From positions 1 through 13,929 of the forward strand of contig CAVAII010000094.1 in assembly GCA_963588535.1 (NCBI GenBank): a DNA stretch of 13,929 bases. The letters are read 5' to 3'. Below are positions 8,073-13,929 of the stretch, in pieces. The DNA comes from Scybalousia_A sp963588535. Its GTDB lineage: Bacteria > Bacteroidota > Bacteroidia > Bacteroidales > P3. Numbering within the stretch: the stretch's first letter is position 1; each line of letters begins with the position of its first letter. Made by a program: the position numbers and the translations under genes. The notes under the pieces are model-generated. The model was not told the origin of the DNA and made no database searches. It saw only the letters and a program-made list of their open reading frames with translations.

Positions 8073-9371
8073 CTAAATCTCGCCTGCTATATATTTCATC
8101 TTATAATAAGCATAGACGATATTAATACGTGCCTCAACCTCTAATAACTCAGCATTCAAACGCAAATTAGAAGCATCTACCATATCGGTAATAAGTGCCA
8201 TCTGGTTAAGGTAGCGAGAGTTTATGACCTCATAGTTTTGACGAGCCAACTCAACGCTTTTCTGTTGAGTCTCCAACTCTACGTATGTCTGCATATACTG
8301 GGTATAAGCGGCTTGGATATTATTATTTACTTGCTCTGCTTGTAAAGCGTAAGCTTCCCTTGCTTGACGGCTTTCGATGGTGGCTTGTTTTACTTTGTTG
8401 TTGCTTTTGAACAATGAACTAAGACTATATTTTACGCCCACACCGACATACCATATATTAAGGTTCTTATCAATAGGTGGCAACTCAAAGGTTATTGGTC
8501 CGTCTAAGTTATCGGCTGCCACGATGGAGACTTTGGGTAGTAGATCACTTTTGGCTATTCTCTCCTCTTGCTCGGCAATTAGGATATTGTTAGAAGACTG
8601 TTCCAAAAGGGGAGAAGACTTAGTGCCAAGAGTTTGCCAATATTCCTCGCTCTCCTTATTATATACATTATTTATAATAGAGGCATCGGGGACGATCTGC
8701 GTCTCTTGTCCTAAGCCGAGAGTGTTGCAGAGTTGGTGGTTAAGGATGTTACGATTGTTGCGTAGCGTGGTCAGGCCAAGACGAAGGCTTTGCATCTGAA
8801 GTTCATATCTTGTGATATCGTTTTGCAGAGCCATACCTTGCTTTTGCTTTTCTTCTATATCGGTTATAAGTTGTTGAGTTAGGGCGATGTTCTTTTCATA
8901 GACCTGAATTTGATTGTCTATCTTGAATAAGTCCAAATATTGTCCCAAAGCAACAAAACGAACTTGCTGACGAGTTAGTTTGACTGCCGTCTCGGCTTGT
9001 CTCTTGCTTAGTTCTGCCAAACGAATACCTGCATCGATAGATCCGCCTGCATAGACGACTTGTTGTGCTTGTAAAGAGAAGTTATTGCCGTAATGAACAG
9101 ACTCTAAGCCTTGAAAATCACTGAAATCTCTTTCAATAAGCGAGGCGTTGCCGATATAACTTAGCGAAAGCGAAGCGTTAAGATCGGGCAGTAGTTGGCT
9201 TTTTGCTGTCTTGATACCAAAGTCTGCTGCTTCTACACCAGATTTAATAGCCTTAAGATTTACACTTCTCTCCTCTATGCTATCAAAGAGTTGGTCTATG
9301 GTCATCGTCTGTTGAGCCCATAACTTACTCCCAAGCAGTAGGAGACAGATGAATAGAAAGTTTTTGATCAT
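8073..9371 (-). CDS. TolC-like outer membrane efflux channel
   Basis: Outer-membrane exit duct of the efflux system. From the ATG at 9371 it has 433 residues, near the usual TolC/OEP length. Residues 1-20 form a signal peptide (MIKNFLFICLLLLGSKLWAQ). A longer frame starts at a TTG (9401), but that codon lies within the probable -7 promoter element, so the ATG is preferred. The body shows the two outer-membrane-efflux-protein repeats: MTIDQLFDSIEERSVNLK near the N-terminus, long alpha-helical stretches rich in Gln, Ala and Glu, FSLQAQQVVYAGGSIDAGI for the first beta pair, and WYVGVGVKYSLSSLFKSNNK for the second. The C-terminal helix pair ends in NAELLEVEARINIVYAYYKMKYIAGEI. First gene of the operon, divergent from the AraC-type regulator with 149 bases between the starts. 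Confidence 0.92.
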   Translation of the reverse strand: MIKNFLFICLLLLGSKLWAQQTMTIDQLFDSIEERSVNLKAIKSGVEAADFGIKTAKSQLLPDLNASLSLSYIGNASLIERDFSDFQGLESVHYGNNFSLQAQQVVYAGGSIDAGIRLAELSKRQAETAVKLTRQQVRFVALGQYLDLFKIDNQIQVYEKNIALTQQLITDIEEKQKQGMALQNDITRYELQMQSLRLGLTTLRNNRNILNHQLCNTLGLGQETQIVPDASIINNVYNKESEEYWQTLGTKSSPLLEQSSNNILIAEQEERIAKSDLLPKVSIVAADNLDGPITFELPPIDKNLNIWYVGVGVKYSLSSLFKSNNKVKQATIESRQAREAYALQAEQVNNNIQAAYTQYMQTYVELETQQKSVELARQNYEVINSRYLNQMALITDMVDASNLRLNAELLEVEARINIVYAYYKMKYIAGEI

Positions 9372-9398
9372 TGTTGAAATACCTTTAATTTTGGTTTG

Positions 9399-9406
9399 CA
9401 AAATTA
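9399..9406 (-). promoter_or_regulatory. Probable -7 element of the efflux operon promoter
   Basis: On the minus strand the sequence reads TAATTTTG followed by CAAAC, fitting the Bacteroidetes -7 consensus TAnnTTTG. It lies 28 bases upstream of the chosen tolC-like ATG. No TTTG was found at the expected -33 spacing, so activation by the neighbouring AraC-type protein would make sense, but this is inference. Confidence 0.6.
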
Positions 9407-9494
9407 CTGCGGTTTCGTCAATCGGAAGTTTAACATTTTACGCAAAGGATGGACTTTTTAGGAAGTAAAGTTCTTTTATTTTACATTTATTGCG

Positions 9495-9502
9495 TATTTT
9501 TG
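9495..9502 (+). promoter_or_regulatory. Probable -7 element of the AraC-type regulator gene
   Basis: TATTTTTG fits TAnnTTTG and lies 18 bases before the ATG at 9521; it is followed by CAAAC. The 14-bp stretch 9494-9507 (GTATTTTTGCAAAC) is the inverted match, with one mismatch, of 9394-9407 (GTTTGCAAAATTAC) at the divergent promoter. No clear -33 TTTG. Confidence 0.6.
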
Positions 9503-9520
9503 CAAACAAAAAGAGAATAA

Positions 9521-10342
9521 ATGGAATTGAGTAGCATTCAAGAAGCGAAGTTGTTTACAACCGATCTAAAGCAGTGGCAGACAGAACCGCAGGTACTGAC
9601 ATACGGGGCAATCTTGGTTTGTCGCAAGGCAAAGGCAAACCTTAGTATCAACTATAAACAGTGGGAACTAAGAAAGGGGAGTGTTATAGTAGTCTTTCCA
9701 AATGATGTAGTGGAGTTGGTGGCAGAGGAAGGCTTTTGGGTCGAAATCCTACAATACAATGCTTCTCTTTTGCGAGAGGCGAGTCTGCAATTAGAACAGA
9801 CTGTTTATTCGTCTTTGCGAGAGGATCGTTGCAGACAAGATACTAAGGTTGTGGAGGATATTATCAATTGTATGTTTGATTTGTTGCGTGTCTATTTTGC
9901 TCAAAAGGAATGTACTTGTATTTCACAGTTGGTGCTTTGTCAGTTGAAGGCGTTCTTTATTGGTTTTCACGAGTATCTGCAACGCAATCCTCAGCATCGG
10001 CACGATGAGGTTAAGTCCTACCGTGCAAGAAATCTATTCAATTATTTTATGATGCTTTTGGAAAGAGACTACAAGAAGTCAAGAGATGTTAATTATTACG
10101 CCAACCAGATGAATATTACCTCCAAATACCTTACTAATATAGTTAGGCAAGTAACAAGGCAGACGCCCAAAACGATTATTGACCATTATGTTATCTTGCA
10201 AATCAAGATGCAACTGCAAAGCACAACTAAGAGTGTTAAGGAAATAGCATGGGAGTATAATTTCACAGACACAAGTTTCTTTTGTCGTTACTTCAAAAAA
10301 CACACCGCCCTCACCCCACAGCAAATAAGAGAAGTGGAGTAA
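9521..10342 (+). CDS. AraC-family transcriptional regulator
   Basis: DNA-binding transcription factor, 273 residues. The N-terminal half (about 1-160) is a cupin-like sensing/dimerisation domain in which residues 30-80 read as beta strands (LTYGAILVCRKAKANLSI, GSVIVVFPNDVVELV, FWVEILQYNA). The C-terminal half (about 168-273) is the AraC double helix-turn-helix: first HTH near 190-210 (VNYYANQMNITSKYLTNIVR), linker with TPKTIIDHYVILQIKMQL, and second HTH near 238-259 with the family signature VKEIAWEYNFTDTSFFCRYFKK and the end HTALTPQQIRE. The order, regulator divergent from the tolC-emrA-MFS operon, suggests it controls that pump, probably as an activator responding to a pump substrate; the ligand is unknown. 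No convincing terminator follows. Confidence 0.92.
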   Translation: MELSSIQEAKLFTTDLKQWQTEPQVLTYGAILVCRKAKANLSINYKQWELRKGSVIVVFPNDVVELVAEEGFWVEILQYNASLLREASLQLEQTVYSSLREDRCRQDTKVVEDIINCMFDLLRVYFAQKECTCISQLVLCQLKAFFIGFHEYLQRNPQHRHDEVKSYRARNLFNYFMMLLERDYKKSRDVNYYANQMNITSKYLTNIVRQVTRQTPKTIIDHYVILQIKMQLQSTTKSVKEIAWEYNFTDTSFFCRYFKKHTALTPQQIREVE

Positions 10343-10399
10343 AAGATTCTGTTGAATCAAACTTACTTTCCCTCTCACTTACCGCATTTTTTTAACATT

Positions 10400-10643
10400 T
10401 CAAAAATGTTCTATTTTCCCTATTCTCTGTTTTTGAGAAGAGAAGACATAACCTCCAAATACCCATTTTTTGCCTTTGTAACTCACTGATTGATAACGTC
10501 CCCATAAAGTGCCGTTTTATCAAAATAAATGGTCGTTTTATTCGGATAAATGGACGAATTATTTTTTTCTTTCGGCAGAATATTTTGGCGAATCGACACC
10601 CCCTTAAAATCCCACCCCTCAAAAATGTTCTATTTTCCCTATT
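10400..10643. repeat. 25-bp perfect direct repeats flanking a 194-bp segment with a 21-bp triplet
   Basis: The 25-bp sequence beginning TCAAAAATGTTCTATT occurs identically at 10400-10424 and 10619-10643. Between them, three degenerate units start at 10504, 10525 and 10546 (ATAAAGTGCCG, ATAAATGGTCG, ATAAATGGACG), exactly 21 bp apart. The first copy is also part of a small perfect hairpin (AACATTT/AAATGTT, 10394-10410) that the second copy lacks. The segment has no credible gene. With the terminator at 10708-10754, this accounts for the spacer between the convergent regulator and SGNH-like genes. Confidence 0.75.
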
Positions 10644-10707
10644 GGTCATTTTCGTTTTTCACTTTAATTGTTTCTTATCAGATACTATTTCACTGAATAC
10701 ACTAAAG

Positions 10708-10754
10708 AAAAAATTCTTTTCACTAATCGTTTTTGTAGTTAGTGAAAAGAATTT
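10708..10754 (-). terminator. Intrinsic terminator of the MBOAT/SGNH operon
   Basis: AAATTCTTTTCACTAA (10711-10726) and TTAGTGAAAAGAATTT (10739-10754) are a perfect 16-bp inverted repeat around a 12-nt loop. Read on the minus strand the stem runs into six T residues (complement of 10708-10713), 23 bases after the stop codon of the SGNH-like gene. AU-rich, but long and perfect. Confidence 0.75.
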
Positions 10755-10776
10755 CGCAGTAAGTCGTTACTTTGAA

Positions 10777-11730
10777 TTATTTCATACTATCCAAATATGG
10801 CTTCAACCTTTCGAAGAACATTTTGGTAAATGCTTTTGCTCCGTTGTCGTTGAGGTGTATTTTATCTTTGAATAGTTCAGGATGTTGTTCAAAATACTCT
10901 TCATCAATCATATTGATATAAGGGATATTTTTTTCTTTACAAAGTTTACCGAGTACATTTTGTTTTTCGTAATAAGTATCTTTATCATTTCCGTAGCTAG
11001 GCGGAGAAACGATAACAATATTCACCCCCTCATTCTTACACAAGTCTAGTACGCGAACGAAGTTAGAAAAAAGATAAGGACTAATTGTAGTATGGATTAT
11101 TTGATTGATTTTGTTATGATTAATCTTCATGATACCATATAACGGGTAATAACCATCATTGGGTTTTGCTTTTGAAAAATCACTTTTTATTATGCCACCA
11201 AGATGAGTATTGAAACGATAAAGATTGGACATCATTTCGATTTTTGTCTTCAAACTAAAACTATCGGAGTATTCTTTTACAATTGGATTTGTCTTGTAAA
11301 GATAGGAATATCTCCAAATTTGATTATTAATGTCTTTGTCTGGATAAAGAAAACTTTCAGATGTTTCTAAAATTAGTAATTTGCCGACATTATGTTGTTT
11401 TATTGTACTTTCCGTCGACATGATTGTTCCCAGAAAACCTCCTCCGTTGATACCGCCATTATAAAGTGAATAATTATGGTCGGTATATGCGTTTATGCTG
11501 TCTCTCAATAAAGAAGAGACAAAATGACACGTAGCCCTTGAAGTACCCACTATTTGAATATCTTCATTCATTCTATCCAAAACGTGTTTTCTTTTGCTAA
11601 TATCTCCTGAATATACGTTCATTTTTGAAACCAATCTATCAGCCACAAAACCGAAAGCGGTATCTATAATTATTAGGCTTAAGACTACTATAACACAACT
11701 TTTAATAAATTTTTTGTAATCTGTTTTCAT
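10777..11730 (-). CDS. Membrane-anchored SGNH/AlgX-like protein, MBOAT partner
   Basis: 317 residues; probable extracytoplasmic acyltransferase or esterase acting with the MBOAT protein encoded immediately upstream. One N-terminal membrane segment (about residues 11-30, SCVIVVLSLIIIDTAFGFVA) anchors it, with the rest outside the inner membrane. SGNH-fold marks: block I as IVGTSRATCHF with the likely nucleophile Ser64, a glycine/asparagine-rich GGINGGG (92-98) near the block II/III position, IVIVSPPSYG (238-247), and the block V DxxH as DKIHLNDNG, D289 and H292. This is the arrangement of AlgJ/AlgX/DltD-type proteins that complete O-acylation of exported glycans. It starts 18 bases after the MBOAT stop, so the two are co-transcribed. 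Sequence is divergent from named members; no gene name is justified. The polymer is not known. Confidence 0.78.
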   Translation of the reverse strand: MKTDYKKFIKSCVIVVLSLIIIDTAFGFVADRLVSKMNVYSGDISKRKHVLDRMNEDIQIVGTSRATCHFVSSLLRDSINAYTDHNYSLYNGGINGGGFLGTIMSTESTIKQHNVGKLLILETSESFLYPDKDINNQIWRYSYLYKTNPIVKEYSDSFSLKTKIEMMSNLYRFNTHLGGIIKSDFSKAKPNDGYYPLYGIMKINHNKINQIIHTTISPYLFSNFVRVLDLCKNEGVNIVIVSPPSYGNDKDTYYEKQNVLGKLCKEKNIPYINMIDEEYFEQHPELFKDKIHLNDNGAKAFTKMFFERLKPYLDSMK

Positions 11731-11748
11731 TTTTATTTTCTTTTTTCT

Positions 11749-13164
11749 TTAAAATTGAAAGTAAATAAACTGTCCTCCGTTAAGCCCTCCGAATAAAATG
11801 ACGTAGGCAATCAAACAACTCATAGAAATATATCTAACGATTATGTTTTTGCTGTGCATAAAATTAAAAGGTAAATGGTATTCGTCTTTAATGTCTTTGA
11901 AAATCAAAATCAATAAAGATATACTTCCGTAAAGCATTACATTAGGACTATTAAACAAACTGCCGTGTTCTGTAAATATTTTGCTCAAAATCATTGTTAA
12001 ATCACTAACATTGTTTGCTCTAAAAAATATCCAACCAAAACAAGCAATTGCAAAGCAAAGGCAGATGCTAATTAGTTTGGAATACCAGGTAGACCATTTT
12101 GGTTGATATATTTTTTTGCGAAAGACATTATCCAAGATAATGAACACACCATGCCAAAGACCCCATAAAAAGAAAGTCCAATTAGCTCCATGCCAGATAC
12201 CTGAAACCAAGAATGTAATAAGTAAATTAAAAAGATGGCGAATATATTTACATCTATTACCTCCGAGTGGAATATATACGTAGTCCATAAACCAAGATGA
12301 GAGGGAGATATGCCAACGTTTCCAAAAGTCTTTCATAGAAAAAGACAAATAAGGACGATGGAAGTTTTCCATTAATTCAAATCCCATAATCTTTGCTGCT
12401 CCTTTGGCAATAAGTGAGTAACCACCGAAATCGCAATAGATTTGGAAGGTAAAAAACACAGTAGCCAACAAAAGAGAGGTACCATTATGTTGAAAGCAAT
12501 TGTTATATACAGCATCAACATAGCCCGAAAGTACATCTGCAACACCTACTTTCATAAAATAACCCCATACCATCATCTTTGCTCCTTCGGATATGTTTTC
12601 ATATTTGAAAGGATGTTCTATATGAAATTGTGGTAACAGATTCTTTGCTCTCTCAATAGGTCCAGCGACTAATTGAGGAAAGAAACTAACGAATAATGCG
12701 TAAGTAAAGAAATTCTTTTCTGCCTTGATTGTTCCTCGATACACATCGATAGAATATCCTAATGCTTGAAAAGTATAGAAAGATATTCCCACAGGTAACA
12801 ATATATCCAAATTTGGTACAGTCCAACGGACGCCGGCCCAAGATAAAGCAGTAAAGATACTTTCGTTAATGAAATTGTAATATTTAAACAAGAAAAGGAT
12901 AGCAAGATTGATAACCAAACTTGCGATTAGAAAGAATTTTTGTTTCTTTCTGTTGTCATCGTTCTTTTCTACTAATAGACCGCATAGATAGGTGATAATA
13001 GTAGAACCAAGAATTAAGACAGCATAGATAGGCTTCCAATTCATGTAAAAATAGTAGGACGCAATAAGCAAAAAGATGTTTTGCCATTTTCTTTTCCGTA
13101 AGGCATAGAATACTATGCACACAATTGGGAAAAAGAGTAAGAACTCGAACGAATTAAATAACAT
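11749..13164 (-). CDS. MBOAT-family membrane O-acyltransferase (AlgI/DltB-type)
   Basis: Multi-pass inner-membrane enzyme that passes acyl groups, usually acetyl, across the membrane for modification of a cell-surface or secreted polymer. 471 residues, the normal AlgI length, with about 10-12 hydrophobic segments. Family marks in order: FNSFEFLLFFP at the N-terminus, SYYFYMNW (36-43), LLPVGISFYTFQALGYSIDVYRG (122-144), FFPQLVAGPIERA (161-173), YCDFGGYSLIAKG (243-255), NFHRPYLSFSMKDFWKRWHISLSSWF with H285 (267-292), YIPLGGNR (297-304), and the invariant catalytic histidine in SGIWHGANW (H325, 321-329). First gene of a two-gene operon with the SGNH-like partner. It is preceded by a long leader and a Bacteroidetes-type promoter near 13446-13478. 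No glycosyltransferases are visible nearby, so the substrate cannot be assigned. Confidence 0.93.
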   Translation of the reverse strand: MLFNSFEFLLFFPIVCIVFYALRKRKWQNIFLLIASYYFYMNWKPIYAVLILGSTIITYLCGLLVEKNDDNRKKQKFFLIASLVINLAILFLFKYYNFINESIFTALSWAGVRWTVPNLDILLPVGISFYTFQALGYSIDVYRGTIKAEKNFFTYALFVSFFPQLVAGPIERAKNLLPQFHIEHPFKYENISEGAKMMVWGYFMKVGVADVLSGYVDAVYNNCFQHNGTSLLLATVFFTFQIYCDFGGYSLIAKGAAKIMGFELMENFHRPYLSFSMKDFWKRWHISLSSWFMDYVYIPLGGNRCKYIRHLFNLLITFLVSGIWHGANWTFFLWGLWHGVFIILDNVFRKKIYQPKWSTWYSKLISICLCFAIACFGWIFFRANNVSDLTMILSKIFTEHGSLFNSPNVMLYGSISLLILIFKDIKDEYHLPFNFMHSKNIIVRYISMSCLIAYVILFGGLNGGQFIYFQF

Positions 13165-13228
13165 AAGCAGTGTTTGTTTTTATTTATTAATTACTTAATG
13201 AACAATAAAAAAGCTGTGAACTTTTCCT

Positions 13229-13365
13229 TATTTGTCCGTGAGGTCCTCGACTACCTATGTAATTCAAATAAGTAAAGCCCACAGTGGGAACACTGCGAGC
13301 GTTTACCAACTCTATTTATTTGAAATTACATTAATGAAGTTGTCGAGGCTTCACGTGATCAAATA
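13229..13365 (-). ncRNA. Candidate structured RNA (leader element or small RNA)
   Basis: A 137-nt region folds by inspection into one long interrupted rod. Stems, as plus coordinates: TATTTG 13229-13234 with 13360-13365; CGTGAGG 13237-13243 with 13349-13355 (one wobble); CCTCGAC 13245-13251 with 13342-13348; then an asymmetric internal loop (6/11 nt). Next comes a 14-bp stem, 13258-13271 with 13316-13330 (one bulge), then GTAAAGC 13272-13278 with 13299-13306 (one bulge), and a CAGTG/CACTG tip (13282-13295) whose loop reads GGAA on the plus strand and TTCC on the minus strand. Minus strand is preferred because the only good promoter here (13446-13478) points that way. An AAAAG...CTTTTTT sequence at 13206-13225 could end it as a short RNA before the MBOAT gene. 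The rod with a central bubble recalls 6S RNA in outline only. No Rfam family is claimed. Confidence 0.4.
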
Positions 13366-13445
13366 TATAAAGCGTTACGCTTTCCTATTATTATATGTCA
13401 ATCTTTTTTCTACATTTCTTTATTAATCTTTGCGTTAATAATTTG

Positions 13446-13478
13446 CAAAATTACAAAAGTTTTTAGGAATAAGGCAAA
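13446..13478 (-). promoter_or_regulatory. Promoter of the MBOAT/SGNH operon
   Basis: On the minus strand TTTG (complement of 13475-13478) and TAATTTTG (complement of 13446-13453) are separated by 21 bases, close to the Bacteroidetes -33/-7 arrangement. A start near 13439 would give a leader of about 275 nt ahead of the MBOAT ATG at 13164, including the structured element at 13229-13365. Confidence 0.7.
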
Positions 13479-13880
13479 ATATTCAAAAAAATATACTTTT
13501 ATTAAGATAGGTAATGTGTGATATAGAAATAAAGTATTCCTTAATAATATATCTTGCAATTTAAGTACAATAAGGAATTTTGCGGATAATATTCTATGAG
13601 TAGTAATAGGATTTATGACTTTTCTTTTTAGTTTTCTCTCTTTTTCCTCGAAATCTCTCTTGAAAACTCCCGAAAATCTCCAAATTCCCTCTTATTTTTT
13701 CTCTCCATTTTCTCAAAAATTCCCCACTTTTTTGATTTTTTCCCTTCGATTTCCCCGAAAATTCCCTCCAAAACCCCCAATTTTCCCCTCAAATCACCAT
13801 TTATAATAAAATTCTTTTAAAATTTTTCTCGAACAATATCAGTATTTTACAAAAAACTTTCAAAAAAACTTCTCAAAAAA
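13479..13880. other. Gene-free AT-rich and pyrimidine-rich spacer
   Basis: No credible gene was found. Bases 13479-13615 are AT-rich with a small inverted pair ATTCCTTA (13536-13543)/TAAGGAAT (13571-13578). Bases 13620-13800 are strongly pyrimidine-biased on the plus strand, with very few G residues and recurring C/T runs separated by short A-tracts (13651-13653, 13663-13666, 13673-13676, 13682-13684). A 63-codon frame across this tract (13615-13806) is composed only of Phe/Ser/Pro/Lys-type codons forced by base composition and is not called. Confidence 0.6.
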
Positions 13881-13912
13881 TTTGGTCAGTATTATAAAAG
13901 GTAGTAATTTTG
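13881..13912 (+). promoter_or_regulatory. Plus-strand promoter at the right edge of the window
   Basis: TTTG (13881-13884), then 20 bases, then TAATTTTG (13905-13912): a complete match to the Bacteroidetes -33/-7 arrangement. Transcription would start around 13919, so the gene lies mostly or wholly outside the window. An ATG occupies the last three bases (13927-13929) and could be a start on a very short leader, but this cannot be judged. Confidence 0.7.
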
Positions 13913-13929
13913 CAACTCCAAATCAGATG

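Noticed and set aside
9372..9401. TTG start at 9401 for the TolC-like protein.
   Set aside because: It overlaps the probable -7 promoter element and would put ten residues before a normal signal peptide that begins at the ATG 9371.
10345..10358. GATTC-TGTT-GAATC hairpin as terminator of the AraC-type gene.
   Set aside because: Only five base pairs and no following T-run.
10392..10875. Short open frames in both strands across the spacer after the regulator gene.
   Set aside because: They translate the direct repeats and the 21-bp triplet, or overlap the SGNH-like gene antisense; none has protein-like composition.
13615..13806. Small plus-strand open frame of 63 codons.
   Set aside because: It arises from the pyrimidine-rich composition, has low-complexity Phe/Ser/Pro content and no plausible start context or promoter.

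Overview
The window comes from an AT-rich Bacteroidota genome, most likely a Bacteroidales species. The evidence is promoters of the Bacteroidetes form (TAnnTTTG at -7, with TTTG about 20 bp upstream where visible), starts preceded by A-rich stretches with no clear Shine-Dalgarno, and protein sequences of Bacteroidetes type. The species cannot be named from sequence alone.

Layout, left to right. (1) Bases 1-5042, plus strand: the 3' part of glnS (glutaminyl-tRNA synthetase), a small secreted or outer-membrane beta-barrel-like protein, a hairpin, then a complete uvrA (excision-repair damage sensor) closed by a clear intrinsic terminator. (2) Bases 5101-5384: a convergent intergenic region holding an unusual repeat structure. 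Two 87-bp imperfect inverted arms, each made of three 22-bp units, flank four different 22-bp tandem units. (3) Bases 5385-9371, minus strand: an operon for a tripartite drug or solute efflux pump, in transcription order a TolC-like outer-membrane channel, an EmrA/HlyD-type periplasmic adaptor and a 14-TM-type MFS pump. A divergent AraC-family regulator (9521-10342, plus) shares the promoter region and probably controls it. (4) Bases 10343-10776: a second convergent spacer, with a 25-bp perfect direct repeat, a degenerate 21-bp triple repeat and a strong hairpin terminator. (5) Bases 10777-13164, minus strand: a two-gene cassette of an MBOAT (AlgI/DltB-type) membrane O-acyltransferase and a membrane-anchored SGNH/AlgX-like partner, probably acylating a cell-surface or exported polymer. 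(6) Bases 13165-13929: the promoter and long leader of the MBOAT operon, including a 137-nt rod-like inverted structure that could be a leader RNA element or a separate small RNA. Next come a pyrimidine-rich, nearly G-free tract and, at the right edge, a well-formed plus-strand promoter for a gene outside the window.

The protein-coding genes belong to known families. The parts least explained by known families are the 22-bp-phased inverted array at 5106-5362, the structured element at 13229-13365, and the repeats in the second convergent spacer.
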